Assembly: GCA_036346355.1 (NCBI GenBank)
Contig: CM070577.1
Span: forward strand, 17,731,666 to 17,795,665
Length of the DNA stretch: 64,000 nucleotides
Source: Rhipidocladum racemiflorum
Lineage: Eukaryota; Streptophyta; Magnoliopsida; Poales; Poaceae
Reading direction: 5' to 3'
The notes beneath the pieces are model-generated. The model saw nothing but the letters and a program-made list of their open reading frames with translations, made no database searches and was not told the DNA's origin. This document shows, one piece after another, positions 1-11,752 of the stretch; the first letter of the stretch is position 1, and every line of letters starts with the position of its first letter. The translations under genes were made by a program, and so were the position numbers.

Positions 1-2480
1 GATACAATCCTCTTTGGCACTCCGTGCAAACAGACAATCCTGATCATGTACAATTACGCTAATTTATCTCCCGAGTAAGTGGTCTTCACGGGATAAAATG
101 GCTACTTTAGTCAAGCGATCCACTATAACCCATATGGAGTCATAACCTCCTTGAGTCTTCGGCAAACCGTAATGAAATCCATTCCGATTTCCTCCCACTT
201 CCACTCAGGTATTTTCAGCGGTTGTAGCAATCCCGCTGGTCTCTGATGCATTGCCTTGACTCTTTGGCACACATCACACAACGCAACATGCTCGGCAACT
301 TCACGTTTCATACCCGGCCACCGTAATCTCTCCTTCAGATCCTCGATACATCTTGGCGCTTCCAGATGAATTGAGTACTTGGAGTCATGGGCTTCTTCCG
401 TAATCGCTTGCTTTAACTCCTTTTGTTAGGCACACAAATGCGATCCTTCATCCACAACGTGCCTTGCTCATCCAACTTGAAGTCCTCTCGCCTTGCCTTC
501 CTCCTTGATGGACTTAATCTCGCGGATCTTGTCATCATCCTTCGCCCTTCTCGGATCTGATCCTCTAGGGTAGGCTTTACTTCTAATGCGGCCAAGAATC
601 CGCTAGGTACTACCTCAATCTTCATTTTCTGAAAATCCTCACATAACTCATCCTCGACTTGTGGCTAGCAACGTACTCACGGTATGGCTTTTCCGACTCG
701 AGCATCGGCTACTACGTTGGCCTTCCCGGATGGTAATGGATTCCAACATTATAGTCTTTGATCAACTCTAACCATCTCCTTTGCCTCATATTCAGTCCGA
801 TCGGGTGAATATGTACTTAAGGCTCTTATGATCCGTGATACACTTCACATCTGCTTCCAATCGATAGTGACGCCATATCTTCAAAGCATGCACTACGGCA
901 GCCTAACTCTAAATCATGTGTCGGATAATTTTCCTCATGCGGCCTCAATCGCCTTGATGCATAAGCGGCGACCTTTCCATTCTCAGACAAAGACACATCC
1001 AAGTCCTTGGCGCGATGCGTCACAATAAATATCGAAGCTTTGAGCAACATCCCAGAGAACTAACACCGTGTCGATGTCAATCGCTTCTTCAGCTCCTCAA
1101 ATCCTTTCTCACATTCTCAAGGCCCATGCAAACTTCTTTTCCTTCTTCAGAATTGCGTAAGAGGTTTCGCAATTGTCGAGAAGCCTTCGATGAAACGGCG
1201 GTAGTATCCTCGCCATTCCAAGGAAACTCCGAATCTGGGTCACCGCCTTCTACGCTCCCAATGTAACACGCCTTCTACTTTGCTTGGATCTACTGGCGAC
1301 TCCTTCATGCGGTCATTACATGTCCAAGAAACTCCACCTTGTCTTTCCAAAAATCACACTTGCTGAACTTGGCGAAAAGTTGCTGTTCCTCGCCTTTCCA
1401 AAACTCGCCTCAAGTGTTCGGCATGTTCATCCCCTGCCTTGGAGTAGACTAGGATATCGTCTATGAACACGACGACAAACTTGTCCAAATATTCCATGAA
1501 CACCTTATTCATCATATTCATGAAATAAAGTGGCGCATTCGTCAGACCGAAAGACATAATCAGAACTCGTAATGTCCATATCTTGACGAGAATGCGCCTT
1601 CGAATATCTTCTCGATCGGATCTTCAATCGATGGTATCCCGATCTCGCATCAATCTTGGAGAAAACTCCGGCTCCTCTCAACTGATCAAACAAATCATCA
1701 ATCCTGGTAGCGGATACTTATTCTTCACGGTGACTTCATTGAGTGCACGGTAGTCAATGCACATCCTCAAACTCCCGCCCTTCTTCTTGACAAACAAAAC
1801 TGGTGCTCCCCACGGCGACGAACTTAGTCCGATAAATCCTTTCTCCATTAACTCTTCTAGCTGTTTCTTCATCTCTACCAACTCCTCGGTAGACATCCGA
1901 TAGGGTCTCTTTGCTATCGGTCTTTGTGCAGTACAAGCTCTATCACAAACTCTATGTCCTCGTCTGGCGGCATACCGTAGATCTTCGGGAAAAATATCGG
2001 GGTACTCATTCACTCTTGGGACATCCTCTATGCCGATTGCCTTGGTACCGTTAACCATCAACTGTCCATCTCTAACTGCAATGGCTTGAAATTCCACTTT
2101 CCTCCCACACGGGCTCTCAATCGAGATAGTCCTTCGCCCACAATCCAATACGGCCTTGTGCTTGGATAACCAATCCATTCCCAATATGACGCCTAAGGTC
2201 CGGGTCTCCAAAATTATAAGGTTTGCTAGGAACTCTATTCCACCTATCAAGATTCTCACCTAACATCCTACTTTCGCTCGAGTTCTAACTGTGGGTTTGA
2301 ACTAAAACATGCACTTAAGTCTTGCAATTCTCAAATCATTTCTAGTAGCAAAGCCTTGCGAAACAAACGAATCTGAAGCTCCAGAGTCAAACAAAATCAA
2401 GCAGGTGTATCGAGTTAACAAGTAACTTACCCAAAGACGACGTCAGTAGCATTCTCGCAGTTGCATCTGCGGTGACATGG
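1..2480 (-). pseudogene. gypsy pol: protease, RT, RNase H, integrase start (frameshifted)
   Basis: The minus strand carries a degraded Ty3/gypsy polyprotein. In order there is an aspartic protease core LFDSGAS near 2374-2400 and the spacer ILGMDWL near 2190. RT follows with GFI..SSPWGAPVLFVKKK (about 1790-1840), CIDYRALNEV and the catalytic FIDDIL near 1451-1467. The RNase H stretch YASRRLRPHEENYPTHDLEL (about 900-975) and an integrase zinc-binding stretch with CDVCQ near 265-280 come next. The integrase core runs out of the window at base 1. The frame shifts repeatedly between these motifs, so no uninterrupted polyprotein can be made. The motif order (PR-RT-RH-IN) is diagnostic of Ty3/gypsy and excludes copia. 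Confidence 0.88.
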
Positions 2481-3560
2481 TTGACTCGGCCTCTCACCAC
2501 GGCCTGGGGTGTGGCTCTGGTGCCGGGCGCCCTAGCTGGGTGGTTCCTAGATTGAAGCGAATCGTCGCTCCGCTGCCTTCTTTGGACAATCATGGCAAAG
2601 AGTCCTGGCTCGTTGCGCTTGTAGCAGCCTCACCTGCTCTTGCCGATCGCCTCGAGTAGTGTTTCTAGCGGGGCCGGGTCCGTAGTTTTGATTGACGTGT
2701 CTTGGTGCGAGGATGGTGTCCTTGTTGCATTCTCGTGGTTGGAATCGGAAGAATTGATTTGGTGCAACTCTCAGCGCCATATTGCGTTCCTGGCGTGATC
2801 CTTGCCGTTGCATCCTGCGCTTCTGTTCTCATCCAGCTTCCTTGCGCTTGTCCTCAAGAATAAGCGCCTTATTCACCAACTCTTGGAAATCTGGGAAGGT
2901 GTGGGTGATCAACCCTACTTGCAATCCCGAGTTAAGTCCCTTCATAAAACGAGACTGCCTGGATTTATCTGTCGCTACATCCTCAAAGCGTAGCGTGCTA
3001 GCCGTGTGAACTTGTTCAGTAGTCGGCCACCGCCGATTACCTTGCTTGATGCTCTGAACTCCTCCTTCTTAAGGTCCATGATTCCTTCAGCACGTGATCT
3101 TGTCGGAATGCAAACGTGAACTCTTCCCAAGTGATATCTTGAGGGTTCTCTGCGTGGCACGTAAATTCTCCCACCATTCGGCCATGTTTCCTTCCAACCG
3201 ATGAGAAGCGTAGAGTACCTTCTCATTTCCTATGCATTGAGCTATGTGTAGCTTCCTCTCGATTGATCTTAACCAATCATCGGCTTCCAATGGATTGGCA
3301 TTCCCGGAGAAAGTGGGTGGGTGAGTCCTCATGAACTCGACACTTTGTATTGCGTGGCCCCGATTAACTTGGTTAGCAAAGTGGCCTGAGCAAAGGACGT
3401 GCTGCATTTGTTGCATCATAGCATGCATTAATCGAGTCTGGGCAGCAAGAAAAGCCCCAAATTCTGCATATCAATCAAGCGGTGCCGGTGCTCCATCATT
3501 GGGGTTTTCTGGGCGAGAACCACTCCCATTGCTTCCAAAGTTTCCACGGGTATTCACCAT
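2481..3560 (-). pseudogene. gypsy gag with zinc knuckle (frameshifted)
   Basis: A likely gag start is the minus-strand ATG whose complement is at 3558-3560 (MVNTRGNFG...). The best conserved part, about 3430 to 3090, contains the gag signature PPTFSGNANPLEADDWLRS, followed by a region ending in AEWWENLRATQ. A CCHC zinc-knuckle remnant lies near 2590-2650; its cysteines are spread over two frames by a small indel. Gag forms the cytoplasmic particle in which reverse transcription happens. Several frameshifts and a stop near residue 30 make this copy defective. The 3' limit is set arbitrarily where protease begins. Confidence 0.8.
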
Positions 3561-3779
3561 CTGTCGATTTGCTCTAGGTTTAGAGATGAGAGGGAAACAA
3601 GAATGGACAAGTAATATGGAACTTATGCGGGCGAAAAGGGGTAACTTTAAGGTCCAACTTTATTATTAATAACTTGGTATGGCTGCTACAATGCCTAAGG
3701 GCCTTGCAACACATACCGCACACTCAAAGAAACAAAGCAAATCCAAATCGAACTAACTCGAGTCTAACGCCTAAAGGGT

Positions 3780-4549
3780 GACTCTTTATTCTGTGACTCG
3801 ACTCGCCAAGGAGTCTCACTATAGAACCTATGCTCACTCATCGAGAAAACCTCCACGGCCTGGGTACGGTGTCGTGTGGCATAGGCGCGAAATGATTGCC
3901 ATGTCCAAAGAATCGTGTCCTCTATGGTAGTCGAAGAAGCAGTGTCCTCATCGAGATCCGACTCCTCCGATCTGGCTCGTGTAGCTCGAGTAATCGGCTC
4001 GGGTCCGTCCGCATAAGGTCATTTCCAACTCGTCAATCCTTCGTAGAAGGTGTGCCACATACTCTTGAGCTTCCCGCCATCTGCTCTTCTCTCGCCGTGA
4101 TCTCCTTGCGGGCCTTCTGTAGCTCCTTGCTTGTATTATCTAGTACATCCTCCTGGGCGACGACAAATCATGCCAACTGTGTAACCGTGGCATCCTCATC
4201 CTGAATCTCCTTCGGGTCAAGAAGGTTATCGCTGCGCGGATGATAACGAACACCGCATTTCCAATTCTCCGCGTAGATACGGGTAATGTGCCGCATTGCT
4301 CGTCGTGATACTTCTTGGATACCCATCCGCATTGTAGATCTCCTGGCGGTAAGTGTATCGAGCGATTGCCTGGCCCTTTTTCCTAGCAGTACCTCAATCC
4401 TCACGCCACAAGCCTTGATCAATCCCGCTTGTCCGATCACTTCCGCTTGGTATTGGGGCTTCTCAAAATCTCCGAGAGTCTCAGAGCATATGCCAAAGTT
4501 CTCAAAGATGACCAACTCCCAGATCAACGTAGTTGAACTCTTCCTCCAT
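3780..4549 (-). pseudogene. Extra ORF between PBS and gag (orf0-like), decayed
   Basis: Between the primer site and gag, the minus strand has a reading frame starting at the ATG at 4549 (MEEEFNYVDLG). It then continues in alternating frames to about 3790. The longest open piece (4527-4168) contains the pair GQAGLIKACGVRIEV and YAENWKCGVRYHPRSDN. I recognise no enzymatic domain. Extra ORFs at this place (orf0) are described for some rice gypsy elements; assignment here is by position only. At least three frameshifts or stops interrupt it, including one 16 codons after the start. Confidence 0.5.
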
Positions 4550-4750
4550 CTGTCACAAGAGTGCTTTACGTAAGAACTCGGAATTTTTAAATTGTGACAA
4601 GGTAAGGGAAAATTTCAGCAAGAGACAAGAAAAGAGAGAAGGGGATAAGTCGAGATGTCATTTCTTATTTTGACAAATTTTTAGCTTTTAGAAAATAGGT
4701 TTTATCCTCACTACGACCATTCTAGCTAGGGTTGAGCCTACAGTCAAGTA

Positions 4751-4764
4751 TGGCTCTGATACCA
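4751..4764 (-). other. Primer binding site, initiator Met tRNA
   Basis: On the minus strand this reads TGGTATCAGAGCCA, complementary to the 3' end of plant initiator methionine tRNA. It starts four bases inside the LTR end at 4769. It fixes the orientation of the element (minus strand) and shows that the adjacent LTR is the 5' LTR. Confidence 0.92.
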
Positions 4765-4768
4765 CCTC

Positions 4769-7700
4769 TGTCGGGACCCCGAATTTGCAAATCCGGACCC
4801 TCTGTGTATTCAGCACTAGTCCAGGAACGCGCTAGTGCACACAGTCTTAACATCGGTAAATATCACAATCATACCAATCGATATTATCAAAGTACTTTAT
4901 TTAAATAACCAAACTGGTTACTCGACCTTATGGCCAAGTTACAAATATATGCCTTGCAAGGCAAAACTTATTCAGAGAAAAGTAGTAGCAATGAAAATCA
5001 AATAACCGTGGCGCCATCCAAGATACCACAGGCAACTAATCGGGCTCGCATCCCTAAGTAGACGGGTCCTCTTGGAATTCCTCCTCCGGCCGGGCGTAAT
5101 CTCCTCTTCAACTGTATTGTGTTGAGGCAAGGGTGAGTACTTGGTACTCGGCAAGTCATGCATGTAATGCAAGCTAATATACTATATGCATGGCTTGGTA
5201 CAAAGGAATAGCTCAAGGTATATTTGCAGAAATGACTTTTGACAAGTAATAAAAGTAGATTCAAAGCGGTAGAAATAAGTAAAGCATAAATAACTTTTCA
5301 AGAAGTTGAATAAACATTTTCCCCATCCTAACCACATTTCCATCATCTTCATTATTAAACCAAACCAACCTTTCAAATCCAAGTTATTTTCGTAAAGTCT
5401 AACCCTTGACTGTAATTCCCGAGCATTGTCCAAAGATCGTGGACTCGGCTATTTAAATAGATTCCAAACTCGCAGAGGTTATGCACTTTACCCACAAGAT
5501 ACAATCAAACACCACAAAGGCGAGTTCAGTAACAAAGCCTTTCTAAGCCTCAAACAACACAGTGGTCCTCTCCTGCCAGGTTGCTACACCATCCCTTCCC
5601 TTAGCCAAGGCGAAGTATGGGACCAACACACCGTTAGATGGGTATCTGGCCACGACCACGATACGCCCCCGCATAATCACACAAACGGTGTAATTGACAC
5701 CCGAGGCTCCACAAGTGAGTCCTTAGCGACTTAGTCAACTAGGGCCGTCCCATTCCAGCCATGTGGTTGCAAGTATGACCCAGTTCAAAGGCTTGCAAGG
5801 TTAAGTCCTTAGAGTGACCAGGGCAAGACTACCCGAAAAACCAAATCAACACTCCCAATGCCACAACTGCCCACCTGATTACTCTTTGCCACATGCCCTG
5901 GCCGAAAATCGCTTATCAAACCCCAGTTGATTACCATGCACCACGTGCCATCAACATCACATGATACTTTTCCAAAACAGGTTCAATATATCATTAAGTC
6001 AATATTAACATTTGATTGTCCAAAATCATGTTATGAGCACGTAGCAGGTCTATGCAGTATACTACAACGGTCTAAACCCAGGATGGCAATTTAATAATGT
6101 CCAACTAGTAAACCACAACTAGGGTGACAAGGGTCATGGCACATACTTAAATAATCAAGGTGTCATACAGCAAATTGGTATTTATCTAACCCCCATGTTT
6201 GAACAAAGTATCTTTCTAATTGATCTAGCATGCAATAGTTTAAATCAAAATAGATTTCGAAATAGGATCAACATGGTCAAAGCACAACTTGCCTTCAAAA
6301 AGTACTTGCTCTTGGTCTTGAGTTGGATCCTGAGTCAATACTTCTCCTTCGAATCCTTCCGGCACTTCAACGTCTACTCGTAAAGCGTGCAAATAGCAAA
6401 ACACAAATAAACAATAGGCAAAACATCCCAAAACTCCAAATAAAATCCATAAACAGAGAGAACATAATTTTCTGGATTTTAGAAACTGGAATCGTCAAAT
6501 TCGGAGTTAAAACGCAAAAGTTATGATTTATTTAAGTTTAAATAATCAATTAAATAATATTACAGAGAAAAACTTTAGTCCAAAAATTAAATAAAATTCA
6601 TATTTAGGTAGATCTTAATTTTATACAAATTTAGAAATTTGAATCACTCAAATCGGAGTTGAAACGCAAAAGTTATAAGCGTTTGAAGTTTGAATCTAAA
6701 TTTGAAATCATTATTTCGAATTAATAAATCATTTTCTTTTTCGGAAATTAATTAATGCGTCAGCATGGACACGTGGCAGCCTCTGATTGGTTGGTCGACG
6801 CCACCGGTCCATGGACTTGGTCCACGCCGGCTCGGGTCCACCGTGGACTCGGCCCACGACTCCACGTGAGGCCCGACATGCGGGCCACTCGGGTAGCGTC
6901 ATCGGCCCGGCGTCGGTAGGCTCGACCCGCAGTGGCGACAGTGGAGTCCCACCGATGGCGTCATGGGTGGCGTCCGCGATCTGTCGGCCGACAGCGGGCC
7001 CGCGTGTCGGTGACCCTGCCATCTTGTGGCGTGGCGCGACGGCTCGGCTTCCTGGGCGGCGTGGCACTGTCGTGGCCGTTGGTTTGAAATCCGACTACCG
7101 GGATTGAGTTTGGCCTCATGTGCTTGGGGCGCACGCGTGATCGATCGTGGGCCGTTGGATCTTGATCCAACGGTCCGCATCCAATCTAACCTGGTGCGAT
7201 TCTTGATACGCGGCGCAACCTAAGCCGTTGGATCTAGATCCAACGGTTGGGATTAGATCTAGGATTTTCAATCGAAACTCACCGAGGTGACGTGGCACGA
7301 TCTGGGCCTATGGATCTTGATCGGACGGTTGGTGGAGCTCGGGTCGGCGATGGCTTCACGGCGGAGTTGCGCCGCCGGCGCCGAGGACGGCGACCACCCA
7401 AACGGCGGTTGGGGCGTGCTCGGCGAGATGGATGGTGTCTTCGGTGCGCCCGGCCGGGGTTTCGAATCTGGGGTCAATAGCGGCGGAGGACGGTGGACGG
7501 CGGCGAGGCGAGGCAAGGACCGTGGCGGCGCTTCACGCAACTACGGCGAGCGATTCCGGCGAACCTCACGCGGCTAGAGCTCGGCGGGTTAGGGCAAGAA
7601 GTGCGCGGGGTCACGGCGGTCCTCGGGGTGCGATCCGGGCATTAAATAGCCCCGGGAGGCGTGCTCAGGGCGGAGCCCTAATCGGTCACGGCGGCGGACT

Positions 7701-8268
7701 CGGCGGCGGAGTCCGGCTCGGACTCGGCGGGGAAGACGGCACGGGAACCGTCCACGTGTCCAGATCAGCGGTCCCGATCGGACCGGCGCGAATGGGTTCG
7801 GGTCGGACACGGCTCAACCGGTACGGGCGGATCTCAGCCGTTGGATCTTGATCCAACGGTTGGGATTGATTAGATTTAGGAGTGGGTTCGGTCGAGTCAC
7901 GTGGCTCGGGTCGGACTCGAACTCGAGTCCGACTCGGGCTCGGCCGGATGAACAAGATTTGACCCGAGTTGATTTTCCAGCGATTTAATATTTAAAATAA
8001 TTCCCGATAATTCATTTAATTCATTAAAAATAGCAAAAGACTCGAAAAATTCTAAAAATTCTGGAAAATATTTTGGAACATTTTGGACTCAAATAAAATA
8101 TTTCCAACAAAATTCTATTTGCAAAATTAAATTCTTTAATTATTTCAAAATGGGATAAATTCAAATAAATTCCAAATAAATCCAAATAAATTCCAGAAAA
8201 TTCCAAAAATTCACCAAAGTGCCAAATCACACATGAATTCAAGAAAAGCAAAATTTTGGGGTGTTACA
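4769..8268 (-). repeat. 5' LTR of minus-strand gypsy element (3.5 kb)
   Basis: In element orientation the LTR starts TGTAACACCCC at 8268 and ends GGGGTCCCGACA at 4769, giving the canonical TG...CA ends. Its 3500 bp are strikingly zoned. Both flanks are AT-rich, while about 6760-7960 is a GC-rich island that can be read open in several frames on both strands without any domain I recognise. A second, partial copy starts at 62276 in the same orientation and is similar for at least 1.7 kb, with scattered substitutions and small indels. Confidence 0.9.
7152..7859. repeat. Three 22-bp palindromes in the LTR GC island
   Basis: The half-site CCGTTGGATC is repeated as an inverted pair at 7152-7173, 7225-7246 and 7838-7859. 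The copy at 7225-7246 is a perfect palindrome with centre TA; the other two differ only in the two central bases. Each is followed or preceded by related GGTTGGGATTAGAT-type sequence. A degenerate fourth version (GGATCTTGATCGGACGG) lies near 7313-7330. Function is unknown. Confidence 0.8.
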
Positions 8269-8815
8269 TGCTCCCTCTCCTCCACAAGAGTCGGAGGGAC
8301 AGAAGGTACCCCTGTCTGAATCTGCTCTGATGGCCTCAACATTTCCGCTGCTCCCGCATCATCGCCCCCTGCGCCAGCTTCGTCAAAACCTAAAAGGGCA
8401 TCACACCCCAATGAGCTAGCGGGAAAAGTGTCAGGAGTAAGACCTTCTGCCCCAAGGGGAGTATCGGATGTAGAAACATTTAGCCAAAGACCACGAACCC
8501 CCGCGGCCTACATATCTACCGTCTCGCTCGCGGAAGCGTGCGTTCCATCCAAGGTGGGGTTAGCTATATCTCCAGGTGCCCCTTGCACGCCCCCCGGGAT
8601 GGAAGCATTGCCTTCATCATCATCCACCAAGTCAATTAAATCCGCACCGGGAATCCTCAAAAACGAATACCCGAGAGACTATCCCCCACCAGCACCCCCA
8701 TCGGTTGAAGGGTCGGGGACAAAAGCTGAAGGAGGAACATCCGACGTAGCAGGAGTAGATGTAGCCTCGGGCTGGCCCCCCTCCGCAACAGGATCAGGAA
8801 CAGGGGGAGGGGCAG
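8269..8815 (-). pseudogene. C-terminal part of antisense ORF of Tat-like element (interrupted)
   Basis: This is the downstream piece of the minus-strand ORF that starts at 17614. Removing the inserted element at 8816-16297 and one copy of GGCAG restores a continuous frame from ...GLAA into PPPVPDPVAEGG. The tail is Pro/Gly/Ser-rich and low in complexity, ending at a TAG at 8679 or, if that codon is a mutation, continuing through another stop to ...LVEEREH at the LTR insertion at 8268. No fold is recognisable here. It belongs with the entry at 16303-17614. Confidence 0.75.
8811..8815. repeat. Target site duplication GGCAG (partner 16298-16302)
   Basis: GGCAG stands immediately left of TGTAACACCCC at 8816 and immediately right of GGGGTGTTACA ending at 16297. 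A 5-bp duplication is what an LTR-retrotransposon integrase makes, so the whole of 8816-16297, including its internal inversion, appears to have gone in as one unit. Confidence 0.9.
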
Positions 8816-10845
8816 TGTAACACCCCATAAAACTCAACTGTTGTACAAGAACAATTCGACAGCATCTCACCTAAAACAGGATAATACGGAAGCAATTCGA
8901 ATAGGAAAAATATCACGACAACAATACTAGAGACAACGAGTCTAATTCATCCAGGTATCAACCATAAATATAACACATCTCTAATGGGACAACCATAAAC
9001 GAGAACAAGTTTAAAGGGAACAACAATGGGTCTATATGTAATAAAATTTCAGCAAGCTAATGAATTATTTAAAGCACTAGTTCATGTGAGTCGTGATGAC
9101 ACCAGAAGGTTTATTGTGCTGCTAGCCCACCCTTCATGCTTACGTCTCACGTGCGCTACCTGAAAACATCAAAACAGCAAGTAGTGAGATTGGGTAATCT
9201 CAGCAAGCGAAACAACTAATACAAATAACACATCCACCATAAATCTAACATACCACATTCCTCACATCCAATACCACATCATAGAGTCCACACAACCTCC
9301 GTAAAATGCATATGATTGTGCACATGCTTATGCCATGATCCTCCTCACCGTGCCCTTTCTCAGGAACACACGGTGTTGTATTTGCCGCAAGACGCCAAGG
9401 CCGACAAATTTCCAATGCATGATTATGCAGTTTATTCTTCATGCATGAATTCATTCATAACCCCCCCCCCCACTGAGTCCACATGTTTGCATATCATCAT
9501 ATAGCATGGATAGAAAGTAAATATCATTGAGATGAAATGTTTAGACAATTCATCAGGTAAACAACATCATTCTTCACCTTACTCATGATTCATAGCCAAA
9601 CCACAACATCACAATGCCAGTCAAGATATTGCAATCCTCAAAGCAAGTGATTAAACCATGTATGATTGCTGTAATTGGAGTTTATAATGAAGGCGAAGCA
9701 AACAACGATGTATAGCTTAACAATATAACTACTTCCACTTGCCTTTACCGACGTAGATGACGGATCTAGTTGCGTCCAGCAGTGGCACCACCTGAACAAA
9801 CAATATTTCAGTAGATAGCGACATCACAATTGATCACACAATTCGAACACACGCTGCCTACTCCCCGTTCCCATTTAAACGTCAAAAAAAAACCCGATCT
9901 GTCCGGATCGAACAGCAGCACCCTCTCTTCCCAATTTCGTATCTTTTTTCCTACTGTTCATAAAAATACAAAAAATTTACAGTAGCTAGATATTGACGAG
10001 ATCTACAACTTTCATGAAGGTCAAAAAATTCAATTCCGCTGTTAAATATGCCTAAACAACCATCCAACACAGTGGACGAAATCTGTTTCCAGATTCTGTT
10101 CATCATCTTCCAACAGCGATAACTCTCAGACCGACACCCCACAAATTCTGAAAAAATTACAGAAGCTAGGTTGCGACGTTATCTACAACTTTCTAGTTAT
10201 AGGTTTCTGCAGGAAAAATCGTCTAGGTCACGTAAAACGCGAAACAAGCCGCGCTGCACAATCTGCCACCACAGAAACAGCACCACGTGAACGACTACAC
10301 TTCTACCCCTTCAAATCCCGTCCAACCCGATCACCACCAGATCTAAAACACTCCCAAACCTAGGTAGAAATAGGGGGAAAAATTCTGGAAATTTACCTAG
10401 AGTCCTTCCTCGAGAATCCACGGAAAGCACGCGACGAACCCCGAATCTGAAATCTGCTCGTCCTCCACGCCTCCACGGATCCCTTCTCGCTCTCTCCTTC
10501 GCGTTTCGTGGTGGATCTTGAGCCACCATGCAGGGGAGGAAGAGGAGGGGGTGCGGCTGCTAGGGGGAGGAAGGGGAGGCGCCTTAGGGTTTGGGGAGGG
10601 GTGGTGCCACCTAATGGGGAGGTGGGCTGGCCCACCAAGGCATGTGGAGGAGAAGGTGGGAAGGGAATTCCCGGCCTAGGCCCAGGTTGCCTCAGCCCAT
10701 CTAAATCTAGCCCCAAACTCCAATTTTTTAATATTACATTGCAGCATATTCTTCAATTATTTCATTTCCCGACAAAACCCTCCTTCTTTCCGGAACAACC
10801 AAGAAAGAAAACCCTAGGATCGCTCTCAAGTTCTAGGGCATCACA
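8816..10845 (-). repeat. Complete LTR, minus orientation (inverted 3' LTR)
   Basis: In minus orientation the LTR starts TGTGATGCCC at 10845, directly after a purine-rich tract (AAGGAGGGGAGAT), and ends GGGGTGTTACA at 8816. It is about 2030 bp. Its last 338 bp (8816-9153) match the reverse complement of 11131-11468 with only two differences that I can find, both transitions. These form a near-perfect inverted repeat 2 kb apart. Confidence 0.85.
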
Positions 10846-11130
10846 ATCTCCCCTCCTTAAAAGGATTCGTCTCCGAATCTTCTCCTTTTAGCTACGGACC
10901 TAAAAGGAAAAAGGAAGGCAAAAGGTAAACCACGACTTACCCCCAGCGTCCTCAAAGAGTGTAGGATACTTCTTCCGCATCTGGTCCTCAGGTTCCCAAG
11001 TTGCCTCCCGCCGGTGATTGGTCCACAAAACTTTCACAAATCTGATGGTTCTCCTCCTCATGACTCGCTCTGAAGAGTCTAAAATTCGAAGTGGATGGCA
11101 CTCCAAAGTCAAATCTTGCTCAACTGTAAT
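10846..11130 (-). pseudogene. Pol 3' end with chromodomain, detached and inverted
   Basis: The minus strand encodes the C-terminal end of a chromoviral integrase. It runs from ITVEQDLTLECHPLRILD, through RTIRFVKVLW and the chromodomain signature REATWEPEDQMRKKYPTLF, to a stop after the purine tract. In family members this directly follows the ...MLRKYIHDPE... segment, which here sits 5 kb away on the plus strand (about 16225-16260). So pol was cut at ATTACAGTTGAG (11119-11130 here, 16269-16280 there) and this part was flipped. Chromodomains guide integration by binding modified histone tails. Confidence 0.85.
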
Positions 11131-11468
11131 CACGTGAGACATAAGCATGAAGGGTGGGCTAGCAGCACAATAAACTTTCTGGTGTCATCACGACTCACAT
11201 GAACTAGTGCTTTAAATAATTCATTAGCTTGCTGAAATTTTATTACATATAGACCCATTGTTGTTCCCTTTAAACTTGTTCTCGTTTATGGTTGTCCCAT
11301 TAGAGATGTGTTATATTTATGGTTGATACCTGGATGAATTAGACTCGTTGTCTCTAGTATTGTTGTCGTGATATTTTTCCTATTCGAATTGCTTCCGTAT
11401 TATCCTGTTTTAGGTGAGATGCTGTCGAATTGTTCTTGTACAACAGTTGAGTTTTATGGGGTGTTACA
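11131..11468 (+). repeat. 3' end of 5' LTR (338 bp), plus orientation
   Basis: Ends in GGGGTGTTACA at 11468, two bases before the primer binding site. Its start, CACGTGAGAC, abuts the inverted pol fragment with no U3 part. In the complete LTR the matching point (9153, minus) lies just downstream of a splice-acceptor-like TGTTTTCAG, so the truncation may mark an RNA 5' end or a splice joint; this last point is a guess. Confidence 0.85.
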
Positions 11469-11470
11469 GT

Positions 11471-11482
11471 TGGTATCAGAGC
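11471..11482 (+). other. Primer binding site, initiator Met tRNA
   Basis: TGGTATCAGAGC, complementary to the 3' end of initiator Met tRNA, two bases after the LTR end. It shows that the plus-strand portion of the rearranged element has the normal LTR-PBS-gag order. Confidence 0.92.
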
Positions 11483-11752
11483 GGGCTTTAGGTCCTTGGT
11501 GTATGAATTTAGGAAAAGATTATAGCATGAACTAAAATTTTGCTGTGTGAAATTAGTAACGTTGCTTAGGGTTAAGTTTTAAAATTTCCATAGGCTAATA
11601 AACTTTAAAATTGACACACTTTCACTATTAGGATGGGATGGGCTGCATTGCATGGCATGCGTATGTTCGACTATATTATGGTTTGATTGTTGGTGATTTT
11701 GATTATGTTTTTGTTTGCGTGATTGTTTGTTTGCGGCTTGTTTGGGTACAGT

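Larger units (their letters stand above)
1..8268 (-). mobile_element. Ty3/gypsy retrotransposon, 5' half, truncated by window edge
   Basis: On the minus strand the order is 5' LTR (8268 to 4769), primer binding site, an extra ORF-like stretch, gag, then protease, reverse transcriptase, RNase H and the start of integrase, running off the window at base 1. The 3' LTR is outside. The long LTR, the Met-tRNA primer site and an extra reading frame between LTR and gag recall the rice RIRE3/RIRE8 type of gypsy element; that family link is inferred from layout, not from an alignment. The element sits in an older antisense ORF (8269-8815), whose codons resume directly at the LTR boundary. All frames are broken, so it is not autonomous as read. 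Confidence 0.9.

Noticed and set aside
6729..7955. Long overlapping open frames on both strands of the LTR GC island
   Set aside because: High GC content removes stop codons in all frames; the translations are low-complexity Arg/Pro/Gly strings without domains, so I do not call genes.
10311..10891. Open frames of about 70-127 codons on both strands near 10311-10891
   Set aside because: They lie in the inverted LTR and have no recognisable protein features.
8816..11468. Reading the whole of 8816-11468 as a single 2.65 kb LTR
   Set aside because: The first 338 bp are the inverse of the last 338 bp, and a polypurine tract and chromodomain on the minus strand lie inside, so it is an inverted composite, not one LTR.
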